From NCBI GenBank assembly GCA_903839795.1, contig CAIMDR010000002.1:1-9564 (forward strand): DNA of 9,564 nt, in the 5' to 3' direction. Below are positions 1-6,135 of this stretch, piece after piece. A program made the translations under genes and the position numbers. How positions within the stretch are numbered: position 1 is the first letter of the stretch; every line of letters begins with the position of its first letter. The stretch is from an uncultured Methylococcaceae bacterium (GTDB lineage Bacteria > Pseudomonadota > Gammaproteobacteria > Methylococcales > Methylomonadaceae). The notes under the pieces are model-generated. The model worked only from the letters and a program-made list of their open reading frames with translations, did not search any database and was not told the origin of the DNA.

Positions 1-2
1 AT

Positions 3-686
3 CCGGAACTGATAAAAGCCCAAGTATTGCGACAGTTTAAGGAAGACGAGTTGCACAATTGGCTGTATGAAGCGGTTGACGATCAGGAATGGGAGCGTGC
101 CTGGATGGAGTACTACAAGCCGATGAAGTTTGCCGACAAACTCTGGGTTTGCCCAACCGATCAGGAACAACACGAACCCGGAACGGTTTGCCTAACGCTA
201 GACCCCGGCCTTGCCTTTGGCACAGGCACGCATCCGACCACGGCGTTATGTCTGGAATGGCTGGCCAGTCATGACTTAACCGATAAAACAGTCATCGATT
301 ACGGCTGTGGTTCGGGCATATTGGCGGTTGCCGCGATATTGCTGGGCGCTAAAGTCGCACACGCGGTCGATATTGATCCGCAAGCCATAACAGCTACCCA
401 AAGCAATGCCTTAAAAAACAACGTTCAGGATAAAATTAGCTGCTATTTACCGGAACAATTTACCCCTTTACAAGCTGACATTGTGTTGGCTAATATTCTC
501 GCCAAACCTTTAATAGACATGTCTGAGCAGATTTGTAAATTAGTGGTTTCGGGCGGTCAACTGGTGTTATCGGGCATCCTGTACGAACAAGCCGAAGCGG
601 TTATCAACGCTTACCAACACGCCATCGCTTTTAATCCTTTGGTACAACAAGAAGACTGGATCAGACTGGATGGCATCAAGCGTTAG
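3..686 (+). CDS. prmA: Ribosomal protein L11 methyltransferase, 3' part (5' end outside window)
   Basis: PrmA trimethylates ribosomal protein L11 in the cytoplasm using S-adenosylmethionine. The frame is open to the window edge without a stop, so the gene begins upstream. Compared with the roughly 293-residue E. coli protein, about the first 70 residues (the L11-recognition domain) are missing here. Visible family signatures are the W-E-R-x-W-M-E-Y-Y-K-P-M linker near nt 90-125, LDPGLAFGTGTHPTT (about nt 200-240) and the SAM motif I VIDYGCGSGILAVAA (about nt 292-336). Further on are the acidic motif VDIDPQAI and the catalytic-region motif ANILAKPL (about nt 488-512). An in-frame TTG at 27 is internal, because homology continues upstream of it. 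The stop is TAG at 684-686, and rlmI follows after 42 nt. In many gammaproteobacteria dusB-fis lies shortly downstream of prmA; here other genes intervene. Identification is secure; only the N-terminus is unknown. Confidence 0.96.
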   Translation, partial: PELIKAQVLRQFKEDELHNWLYEAVDDQEWERAWMEYYKPMKFADKLWVCPTDQEQHEPGTVCLTLDPGLAFGTGTHPTTALCLEWLASHDLTDKTVIDYGCGSGILAVAAILLGAKVAHAVDIDPQAITATQSNALKNNVQDKISCYLPEQFTPLQADIVLANILAKPLIDMSEQICKLVVSGGQLVLSGILYEQAEAVINAYQHAIAFNPLVQQEDWIRLDGIKR

Positions 687-728
687 CACTTTGCTCTTGT
701 CAAACTTACTCTACAAAAAATTATAACT

Positions 729-1925
729 ATGTCACTACCTGAAATTTATTTAAAAAAGAACGAAGACAAACGCCTGCGCAAAGGCCACTTGTGGGTTTTT
801 AGCAATGAAGTGGATACTAAACGAACGGCACTTGAACAGTTTACCGCCGGTGATCTGGTACAAGTTAAAAGTGATGATGGTAAAGTCATGGGAACTGCTT
901 ACGTCAATCCTCAAACCCTGATTTGTGCACGTCTGTTATCAAGAAAGCCCAATCTAAAATGCGGTGCCAATTTTTTTAAAGAGCGCCTGACCACAGCCTT
1001 GGCCTTGCGTGAAAAACTGTTTGATAAACCTTACTATCGCCTCGTTTTTGGCGAAAGTGATGGCCTGCCCGGTTTGGTCATTGATCGTTTTGGAGCTGTC
1101 TTGTCGGTTCAAATAACCACCGCCGGTATTGAACAACGCAAAGAATCACTGCTTGCCGCACTGGTTGAATTATTAAGTCCCGTTGCCATCATTTTAAAAA
1201 ATGACAACAGCCAACGAGAACTGGAAGGCTTAAGCCTGGAATCTGAAGTTGCCTACGGTGAACTCCCTGACACGCTCATCATTGAAGAAAATGGTGCGCA
1301 CTTTAAAATAGATATTCTGGAAGGCCAAAAAACCGGCTGGTTTTATGACCATCGAAGCAGTCGCGCATTGTTGGCAAGTGTTGCGAAAAAGCAGCGGGTA
1401 CTGGATTTATTCTCCTACACCGGAGCCTGGGGTATTCCGGCCGCACTGGCTGGCGCTTCTGAAGTCACTTGTGTAGATGCCTCTGAAGGTGCCCAGGCAC
1501 TGGCCAAAGAAAATGCCCAGCTCAATCAGGTTGACGATAAAATGCACTTTGTGCGCAGTGATGTGTTTGATTTTCTAAAGCAGGCCCGACTGGAAAACCA
1601 ACTTTATGATATTATTGTTCTTGATCCACCGGCATTGGTTAAACGCAAAAAAGATTTTAAACAAGGTTATGAAGCGTATCGCCGCTTAAACCAGCTTGCC
1701 CTCCAGGTTTTATCCAAGAACGGCATCTTGGTGTCAGCGTCTTGTTCTTATCACCTGAGCCGTGAAAATCTGCACGAGATTTTACGTTCTTCAGGGCGTC
1801 ATATCGATCGGCATTTGGTATTTTTTGCAAGCGGCGGACAAGGACCAGATCATCCTGTCGACCCTGCATCGCCTGAGACTGAATACTTAAAAACCTTTTT
1901 TTGCTCAGTCTCCTCCAGTTTATAA
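729..1925 (+). CDS. rlmI: Class I SAM-dependent 23S rRNA cytosine-C5 methyltransferase, RlmI family
   Basis: This 398-residue protein matches the length and architecture of E. coli RlmI (396 aa), which makes m5C1962 in 23S rRNA. An N-terminal PUA RNA-binding domain covers about residues 1-75 (KGHLWVFSNEV at 18-28). A central domain carries GESDGLPGLVIDRFG (108-122) and the linker QKTGWFYDHRSSR (200-212). The Rossmann methyltransferase domain has motif I RVLDLFSYTG (223-232), acidic CVDAS (248-252), motif IV VLDPPAL (297-303) and SASCS (336-340). The catalytic nucleophile is probably Cys339, by analogy with the family. The ATG at 729 aligns with the usual N-terminus, although no good Shine-Dalgarno precedes it and the 42-nt gap from prmA suggests cotranscription. 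Related families (RlmK-like, YwbD) share this fold, so the exact target nucleotide is inferred. RlmI is not normally part of the prmA-dusB-fis cluster. Confidence 0.92.
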   Translation: MSLPEIYLKKNEDKRLRKGHLWVFSNEVDTKRTALEQFTAGDLVQVKSDDGKVMGTAYVNPQTLICARLLSRKPNLKCGANFFKERLTTALALREKLFDKPYYRLVFGESDGLPGLVIDRFGAVLSVQITTAGIEQRKESLLAALVELLSPVAIILKNDNSQRELEGLSLESEVAYGELPDTLIIEENGAHFKIDILEGQKTGWFYDHRSSRALLASVAKKQRVLDLFSYTGAWGIPAALAGASEVTCVDASEGAQALAKENAQLNQVDDKMHFVRSDVFDFLKQARLENQLYDIIVLDPPALVKRKKDFKQGYEAYRRLNQLALQVLSKNGILVSASCSYHLSRENLHEILRSSGRHIDRHLVFFASGGQGPDHPVDPASPETEYLKTFFCSVSSSL

Positions 1926-1943
1926 AACCATTGAGACATCGTT

Positions 1944-2129
1944 ATGCCCCTAATAGAATGTAACAATTCATGCACTCTTTGCGGTCAACGGGCAGTTTTG
2001 AAGAGCTTTACTCTAAACACAACAGACGGCTTGCTACAGTTTTGCTGCGCAGGCTGCCTTAGTATTTATCAGCTCCTTAATGAATACCAGGAAATACCAT
2101 TAAGCGAACCATCATCACCCAATAAATGA
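1944..2129 (+). CDS. Small cysteine-rich protein resembling the N-terminal metal-binding module of CcoI/FixI P-type ATPases
   Basis: This 61-residue soluble protein carries six cysteines: Cys6, Cys10 and Cys13 (C-x3-C-x2-C-G) and Cys34, Cys35 and Cys38 in F-C-C-A-G-C-L-S-I-Y-Q-L-L. The F-C-C-x-G-C plus hydrophobic helix pattern is what I know from the metal-binding region at the very N-terminus of copper-exporting P-type ATPases of the CcoI/FixI type (Pfam ATPase-cat_bd). Here it stands alone, with a short polar tail (SEPSSPNK) and no ATPase behind it. The start ATG at 1944 follows the rlmI stop by 18 nt and has only a weak purine-rich leader (GAGA). The stop TGA overlaps the ribosome binding site of the next gene, which suggests coupled translation. 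A metal carrier or sensor role is inference; a zinc-ribbon-like structural protein is equally possible. It is likely a real gene because the cysteine spacing is family-like. Confidence 0.8.
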   Translation: MPLIECNNSCTLCGQRAVLKSFTLNTTDGLLQFCCAGCLSIYQLLNEYQEIPLSEPSSPNK

Positions 2130-2131
2130 GG
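2128..2131 (+). promoter_or_regulatory. Ribosome binding site overlapping the upstream stop codon
   Basis: GAGG lies across the TGA stop of the small cysteine-rich gene and 11 nt before the ATG of the membrane-protein gene. This arrangement supports translational coupling of the two genes and fixes the start at 2143. Confidence 0.55.
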
Positions 2132-2142
2132 ATATCTAAAAA

Positions 2143-2670
2143 ATGAAAGCATGCGATTCATGTTCCGGCCGTGCTGAAATCGGCAAAAATCATAAACAAA
2201 TTCCTGTCCTGCAAAGAGCTGTGGGGTTGCTTCTTGTTTATCTGCCCATACTGACCTTACCGTTTGTATTTCTCAGTGCCTATCTGACTTATTATCACTT
2301 ACGCATGATTGGCGGTGAAAATATTAAAACCTTGGCTGATTTTTTGCCGGAGAGAAGCAGTCATCGCTATAACCTGAAAAACCAAATCACCATGGATGGT
2401 TCATTTAAATTCAGCTTGGCGCAATCAAAACTGTACTGGATATTAAACTGCACCTGGTATTGCCCTGTCAGTGTTGCGCTTTTTGAGTGGCATGCTTATT
2501 TGGTCAAGATTGTTGAAAACTGGTGGTGTCCTTTCACCCATGAGAAAAAAGAAAGCTACAATAACGCCAAAATTGATAAGTCATTCTGGCATATTTATCC
2601 GGAAGATGAAGCCAAATTAAATCAAGAAGACCGTGACAATCCCATCTGGAATGATTCGACAGAGAAATGA
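2143..2670 (+). CDS. Uncharacterised cysteine- and tryptophan-containing membrane protein
   Basis: I do not recognise this 175-residue protein. It begins with a C-x2-C motif (Cys4, Cys7; CDSCSGR). A strongly hydrophobic segment follows at about residues 27-51 (LLLVYLPILTLPFVFLSAYL), good for one transmembrane helix. A second, aromatic-rich and less hydrophobic stretch at about 97-130 contains Cys103, Cys107, His117 and Cys129 within NCTWYCPVS, FEWHAYL and NWWCPF. The C-terminal 45 residues are hydrophilic and charged, with SFWHIYPEDE near 147-156. There is no signal peptide, so the N-terminal cysteines should face the cytoplasm. It lies 13 nt after the small metal-binding-like gene and shares its cysteine richness, so the pair may act together in metal or redox handling; that is inference only. 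The codon usage looks native. It ends just before a repeat element. Confidence 0.82.
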   Translation: MKACDSCSGRAEIGKNHKQIPVLQRAVGLLLVYLPILTLPFVFLSAYLTYYHLRMIGGENIKTLADFLPERSSHRYNLKNQITMDGSFKFSLAQSKLYWILNCTWYCPVSVALFEWHAYLVKIVENWWCPFTHEKKESYNNAKIDKSFWHIYPEDEAKLNQEDRDNPIWNDSTEK

Positions 2671-2676
2671 TTGAGA

Positions 2677-2916
2677 TTCAAGGGGAAAGGTTAAAGGTAC
2701 AAGGTAAAAACTGTCGCGTTACGTGATTCCAGTGCGTGATGGGGTTTGCAACCCCGTTACTCGCGTTTGAAATCTACTTAAACTTTTAAACGTTTCGGTC
2801 GGGGCTGCAAACCCCAACCGGCAACAAACGATTCTACGAGAAATAACACGGATTTAAGCGATAAGGTAAATACCCGCCGCCACCGATACCCCTTTAACCT
2901 TGCACCTTTAACCTTG
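2677..2916. mobile_element. MITE-like noncoding element with terminal inverted repeats
   Basis: The whole gap between the membrane-protein gene and dusB behaves like one element. A 19-nt arm at 2687-2705 (AAGGTTAAAGGTACAAGGT) is matched by its reverse complement at 2897-2915 with a single mismatch. TTCAAGG is also found on the outer side of both arms (2677-2683 and, inverted, 2911-2917). Inside sit two G/C palindromes in opposite orientation. No reading frame of note lies inside. Terminal repeats with a short noncoding core are the signature of a miniature inverted-repeat element. The arms are themselves internally repetitive (AAGGTTAAAGGT), so simple-repeat expansion is an alternative. I cannot see a clean target-site duplication. 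Confidence 0.6.
2741..2815. repeat. Pair of inverted G/C palindromes inside the MITE-like element
   Basis: GGGGTTTGCAACCCC at 2741-2755 is an imperfect palindrome. GGGGCTGCAAACCCC at 2801-2815 is its reverse complement with one difference. Each can fold alone, or the two can pair with each other across a 45-nt AT-rich spacer. Confidence 0.7.
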
Positions 2917-2930
2917 AACCTGCCTTATCC

Positions 2931-3914
2931 ATGCACATCGGCCCTTACCAGCTTGAAAATAATCTGATTCTTGCTCCCATGGCAGGGATCAGCGACCGTC
3001 CTTTTAGGGAATTATGCAAACAACTGGGTGCCGGGTTGGCCGTGTCTGAAATGGTGGCGTCTAATCCGGCTTTACGTCACCATAAACGAACGGTGTTAAA
3101 AGCGGATCATCAAGGGGAATCCGGTCTTCGTTCGGTACAAATTTTAGGGACGGATCCTCAGCAAATGGCCGAGGCCGCCCTGTTTAATGCACAACGTGGC
3201 GCTCATATTATTGACATAAACATGGGTTGTCCGGCAAAAAAAGTGTGTTCAGTGGCCGCAGGTTCTGCGTTATTAAGAGACGAAGCATTGGTTAAAAAAA
3301 TACTCGATGCTGTCGTTAATGCCGTCGATATTCCGGTCACGCTAAAAATTCGTACCGGCTGGGATTTACACAGCCGTAATGCCGTTCAAATCGCAAAAAT
3401 AGCGGAACAATCGGGCATTGCCGCACTCACCCTCCACGGCAGAACCCGTGCCTGTAAATTTAACGGGGCAGCAGAATATGAAACAATTAAAAAAGTTAAG
3501 CAATCAGTTAGCATCCCCATTATTGCTAACGGCGATATTGATTCAGCGGAAAAAGCCGGCTACGTGCTGGCGACCACAGGCGCAGATGCCATTATGATCG
3601 GTCGAGCCGCGCAAGGAAATCCATGGCTGTTTAATGAAATAAGTTATTTTCTTAAAACCGGAAAAACCATTGAAAAACCAACAGATTCGACTATTCACAG
3701 CACCCTTCTGAGTCATCTGGAGCAACTATATAGCTTCTATGGAAATGTCAGCGGTGTTAGAATAGCCCGAAAACATATTGGCTGGTATTTTAAACATCTG
3801 GGCTCCATAAGCCAGGATACAAAAAACAACATCAACCAGGCCACGTGTCCTTCCCGACAACTAGTGCTGATTAATTCAGCATTTAATCTTTTATTAAACG
3901 ATAGTGCTGCATAA
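2931..3914 (+). CDS. dusB: tRNA-dihydrouridine synthase B
   Basis: DusB reduces uridine to dihydrouridine in the tRNA D-loop using FMN and NADPH. The 327-residue protein aligns along its length with E. coli DusB (321 aa). The N-terminus IGPYQLENNLILAPMAGISD (3-22) forms the first TIM-barrel strand and FMN contact. The active-site loop INMGCPAKK (96-104) carries the catalytic Cys100. LKIRTGW (138-144) and TLHGRTRACKFNG (167-179) supply the flavin-binding Lys139 and His169. IIANGDI (197-203) and MIGRAAQGNPW (222-232) bind the FMN phosphate. The C-terminal helical tRNA-binding domain (about 250-327) keeps RIARKHIGWY. The ATG at 2931 matches the family start, though no clear Shine-Dalgarno is present because repeat sequence runs almost up to it. 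The stop TAA at 3912-3914 is one base before the fis ATG, the usual dusB-fis operon. Confidence 0.97.
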   Translation: MHIGPYQLENNLILAPMAGISDRPFRELCKQLGAGLAVSEMVASNPALRHHKRTVLKADHQGESGLRSVQILGTDPQQMAEAALFNAQRGAHIIDINMGCPAKKVCSVAAGSALLRDEALVKKILDAVVNAVDIPVTLKIRTGWDLHSRNAVQIAKIAEQSGIAALTLHGRTRACKFNGAAEYETIKKVKQSVSIPIIANGDIDSAEKAGYVLATTGADAIMIGRAAQGNPWLFNEISYFLKTGKTIEKPTDSTIHSTLLSHLEQLYSFYGNVSGVRIARKHIGWYFKHLGSISQDTKNNINQATCPSRQLVLINSAFNLLLNDSAA

Positions 3915-3915
3915 T

Positions 3916-4200
3916 ATGAACGTGTCTCAAAACAGTGCTGAAATCATTAACATTAACAGCAAAAAAACCGTACTGTTACCCTTATCCGCGTATGTCAAAC
4001 AGGCCGTAGAACTCTATCTTTCGCAATTAAGCGGTCATGATGCCGTGGGTTTACATGCCATGGTCATCAGCGAAGTTGAAAAACCCTTATTGGAAGCCGC
4101 ACTGGAACATTCTGGATACAACCAAACCAAAGCCGCAAAAGCGCTTGGCCTGAGCCGCAGCACTTTACGCAAAAAACTGGATCAGTACGGTATATCCTAA
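3916..4200 (+). CDS. fis: DNA-binding protein Fis
   Basis: Fis is a dimeric nucleoid-associated protein that bends DNA and activates rRNA and many other promoters. From the ATG at 3916 the product is 94 residues; a GTG at 3904 in the same frame would give 98, the E. coli length. I prefer the ATG because it sits one base after the dusB stop. The protein shows the central dimerisation helices (VKQAVELYLSQLSGHD) and EVEKPLLEAALEHS, then the helix-turn-helix NQTKAAKALGLSRSTLRKKL ending in DQYGIS, nearly as in E. coli ([20 protein letters not shown]). The N-terminal beta-hairpin region is divergent, as is common. It is translated from the dusB message, probably by coupling or reinitiation. Downstream are a hairpin and purH. 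Confidence in the family is very high; the start is less certain. Confidence 0.96.
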   Translation: MNVSQNSAEIININSKKTVLLPLSAYVKQAVELYLSQLSGHDAVGLHAMVISEVEKPLLEAALEHSGYNQTKAAKALGLSRSTLRKKLDQYGIS

Positions 4201-4205
4201 AGCCT

Positions 4206-4229
4206 GACAGGGTGCAGTTTAACCCTGTC
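4206..4229 (+). promoter_or_regulatory. Perfect 8-bp hairpin between fis and purH
   Basis: GACAGGGT at 4206-4213 and ACCCTGTC at 4222-4229 form a perfect 8-bp stem with an 8-nt loop, starting 6 nt after the fis stop. No run of T follows, so it is not a standard intrinsic terminator. It may protect or define the 3' end of dusB-fis mRNA, or separate fis from purH expression. The role is inferred. Confidence 0.6.
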
Positions 4230-4271
4230 CCACCACTCTTTCACTAATCAAACCATCATCAAAAGGTCTGC

Positions 4272-5831
4272 ATGAACAAAAAAATCACTCGCGCCCTAAT
4301 CAGCGTTTCCGATAAATCCGGTATCGTCGATTTTTGTCGGGAATTGAATCAACTGGGTATTGAAATTCTGTCCACTGGCGGCACTGCCAAAACCTTGGCA
4401 GAACATAAAATCCCCGTGACTGAAGTGTCTGATTACACGGGCTTTCCAGAAATGATGGATGGTCGGGTTAAAACCTTGCATCCCAAAGTTCATGGCGGCA
4501 TTTTAGGCCGCAGGGGAATTGATGATGCGATTATGGCAGCAAACGGTATCAGCCCCATTGATATGGTTGTCGTTAATTTATACCCGTTTGAGCAAACCGT
4601 AGCCAATCCTGATTGCGACCTGGAAACGGCGATTGAAAATATAGATATCGGCGGGCCGACCATGATCCGCGCCGCCGCTAAAAACCATGCCGACGTTGCC
4701 ATTATTGTGCACCCATCGGACTACGCTGCAACCATCGCCGAACTAAAAAGCGCCGATAACTGCCTGTCTGATAAAACCCGTTTTAATCTGGCACTCAAAA
4801 GCTTTGAGCACACCGCGCGTTACGACACCGCAATTGCCACTTATTTAGCGGCTATCAACGGAACCCGGTTTCCTGAAACGCTTAATTTACAGTTTTATCA
4901 TAACCAAACCATGCGTTATGGTGAAAATCCTCATCAAAATGCGGCTTTTTATCGGGAAAAATCTCCGGCATCGGGTACGATTTCTGCGGCCAATCAACTT
5001 CAAGGCAAAGAATTATCCTACAACAATATTGCTGATGCCGATGCAGCCTTGGAATGTGTTAAATCCTTCACGGACAAACCGACCTGCGTTATCGTTAAAC
5101 ATGCCAACCCCTGTGGTGTAGCTGAAGCTGACGATATTTTTACGGCCTACGATAAAGCCTACGCAACCGATCCAACCTCTGCGTTTGGCGGCATTATCGC
5201 TTTTAACCGTGAACTGGATGAGCAAACCGCCGCTGAAATCATCAAGCGTCAATTTGTCGAAGTTATTATTGCACCGACCATCACACCAGCGGCAATAGCG
5301 GTTCTGGCCGACAAGCAAAATATTCGGGTATTGGCTTGTGGTGAATGGGACAGCGCCAAGCAACCGTCTCTCGACTTTAAACGTGTAGCCGGTGGCCTTC
5401 TGGTTCAGGATAAGGATTTGGGCGAAATAACCCGTGCCGACATTAAAGTCGTCAGTCAACGCACACCGACCGAACAAGAACTGGCGGATTTATTATTCGC
5501 CTGGAAGGTCGCCAAGTTCGTTAAATCCAATGCCATCGTTTACTGTAAAAATGGTCAGACTATCGGTGTCGGCGCAGGACAAATGAGTCGAGTCTATTCT
5601 GCCAAAATCGCCGGTATCAAAGCCGCCGATGAAGGGTTGATCGTTCCCGGTTCGGCCATGGCTTCAGATGCTTTCTTTCCTTTTAGAGACGGCATAGACG
5701 CCGCCGCAGAAGCCGGCATAACCGCTATTATTCAGCCCGGTGGTTCGATGCGTGATAATGAAGTGATTGCCGCCGCCGATGAGCATAATATCGCCATGGT
5801 ATTTACCGGTATGCGTCATTTTAGACATTAA
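4272..5831 (+). CDS. purH: Bifunctional AICAR formyltransferase / IMP cyclohydrolase
   Basis: PurH carries out the last two steps of de novo IMP synthesis: formylation of AICAR by 10-formyl-THF, then ring closure. The 519-residue protein is full length (E. coli 529). The N-terminal cyclohydrolase (MGS-like) domain has SDKSG (13-17), STGGT (34-38), a conserved block from GFPEMMDGR to HGGIL (57-78), NLYPF (102-106) and [14 protein letters not shown] (125-138). The transformylase domain has RYGENPHQ and the catalytic pair Lys276-His277 in VKHANPCG. Later motifs include [11 protein letters not shown] and, near the C-terminus, FPFRDGID and IQPGGSMRD. The start ATG at 4272 has AAAGG at 4262-4266 as a ribosome binding site. 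It lies 71 nt after fis, an order shared with other gammaproteobacteria, and could be read from the dusB promoter. A nested palindrome follows and may end the transcript. Confidence 0.98.
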   Translation: MNKKITRALISVSDKSGIVDFCRELNQLGIEILSTGGTAKTLAEHKIPVTEVSDYTGFPEMMDGRVKTLHPKVHGGILGRRGIDDAIMAANGISPIDMVVVNLYPFEQTVANPDCDLETAIENIDIGGPTMIRAAAKNHADVAIIVHPSDYAATIAELKSADNCLSDKTRFNLALKSFEHTARYDTAIATYLAAINGTRFPETLNLQFYHNQTMRYGENPHQNAAFYREKSPASGTISAANQLQGKELSYNNIADADAALECVKSFTDKPTCVIVKHANPCGVAEADDIFTAYDKAYATDPTSAFGGIIAFNRELDEQTAAEIIKRQFVEVIIAPTITPAAIAVLADKQNIRVLACGEWDSAKQPSLDFKRVAGGLLVQDKDLGEITRADIKVVSQRTPTEQELADLLFAWKVAKFVKSNAIVYCKNGQTIGVGAGQMSRVYSAKIAGIKAADEGLIVPGSAMASDAFFPFRDGIDAAAEAGITAIIQPGGSMRDNEVIAAADEHNIAMVFTGMRHFRH

Positions 5832-5840
5832 GCAACGTAC

Positions 5841-5920
5841 ATGAAATAACTTGACCATTTATCCCCTCACCCCAATCCTCTCCCGGAGGGAGAAGGAGCA
5901 AGATGCCTAAGTTATTTCAT
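5841..5920. repeat. REP-like palindrome nested in a perfect 12-bp inverted repeat
   Basis: ATGAAATAACTT (5841-5852) and its exact reverse complement AAGTTATTTCAT (5909-5920) enclose a C-rich and G-rich core. In the core, TCTCCC (5879-5884) and GGGAGA (5888-5893) pair around GGA, and it is preceded by CCCCTCACCCC (5863-5873). The core resembles the widespread repetitive extragenic palindromes of the form CCCTCACCCCAACCCTCTCCC. It begins 9 nt after the purH stop. In RNA it would form a long composite hairpin able to stabilise the purH 3' end or block read-through into purD. The outer repeat suggests a discrete inserted unit of about 80 bp. Confidence 0.75.
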
Positions 5921-5975
5921 ACGCATTCCTAATGCTACTCGCAAAAAATAAACCGCTAGAGATTCACTGATTAAA

Positions 5976-6007
5976 TCCCTGTATTTCCACTTAAAATAGA
6001 ATACAGG
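5976..6007 (+). promoter_or_regulatory. Motif shared with the right end of the window, overlapping a 7-bp hairpin
   Basis: TCCC-TGT-ATTTCCAC-TTAAAATAG at 5976-5999 recurs at 9455-9479 as TCCC-GAC-ATTTCCAC-g-TTAAAATAG. GGCAAGG lies shortly downstream in both places. CTGTATT at 5980-5986 and AATACAG at 6000-6006 can also form a stem here. The motif lies about 140 nt upstream of purD. It may be a dispersed repeat end or a regulatory site; the sequence alone does not tell. Confidence 0.4.
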
Positions 6008-6034
6008 CAAGGCTAAACCATAAACGGTTCCGAC

Positions 6035-6062
6035 TTGGTTGATAGCCGAACTTTATTATAAT
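6035..6062 (+). promoter_or_regulatory. Candidate sigma-70 promoter of purD
   Basis: TTGGTT at 6035-6040 and a perfect TATAAT at 6057-6062 are separated by 16 bp. Transcription would start near 6069 and leave a leader of about 65 nt before the purD ATG. This would give purD its own promoter rather than read-through from purH. No PurR-type ACGCAAACGTTTGCGT operator is visible nearby. Confidence 0.6.
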
Positions 6063-6135
6063 CCGTGAATCTGTAGCAACTGTGATAGGGGGTATTTTTA
6101 CGATTTACCTTAATCTAAAACACGGAGACTACATC

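Noticed and set aside
27..686. TTG at 27 as the prmA start, giving a 219-residue protein
   Set aside because: The frame stays open to the window edge and family alignment shows the N-terminal domain missing, so the gene simply begins upstream.
697..727. TTGTCA and TATAAC as a promoter for rlmI
   Set aside because: Spacing is 19 bp and the -10 would sit one base before the ATG, placing transcription start inside the coding region.
3904..3915. GTG start for fis giving exactly 98 residues
   Set aside because: It overlaps the dusB end; the ATG at 3916 is the stronger codon and the extra four residues carry no recognisable similarity. It remains possible.
5013..5477. 154-residue open frame on the - strand inside purH
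   Set aside because: It is a shadow of the well-conserved purH coding frame, with no ribosome binding site or recognisable protein features.
6082..6135. Upstream GTG extension of purD by 18 residues
   Set aside because: The canonical N-terminus begins at the ATG at 6136, which has a well-placed GGAG; the extension resembles translated leader sequence.
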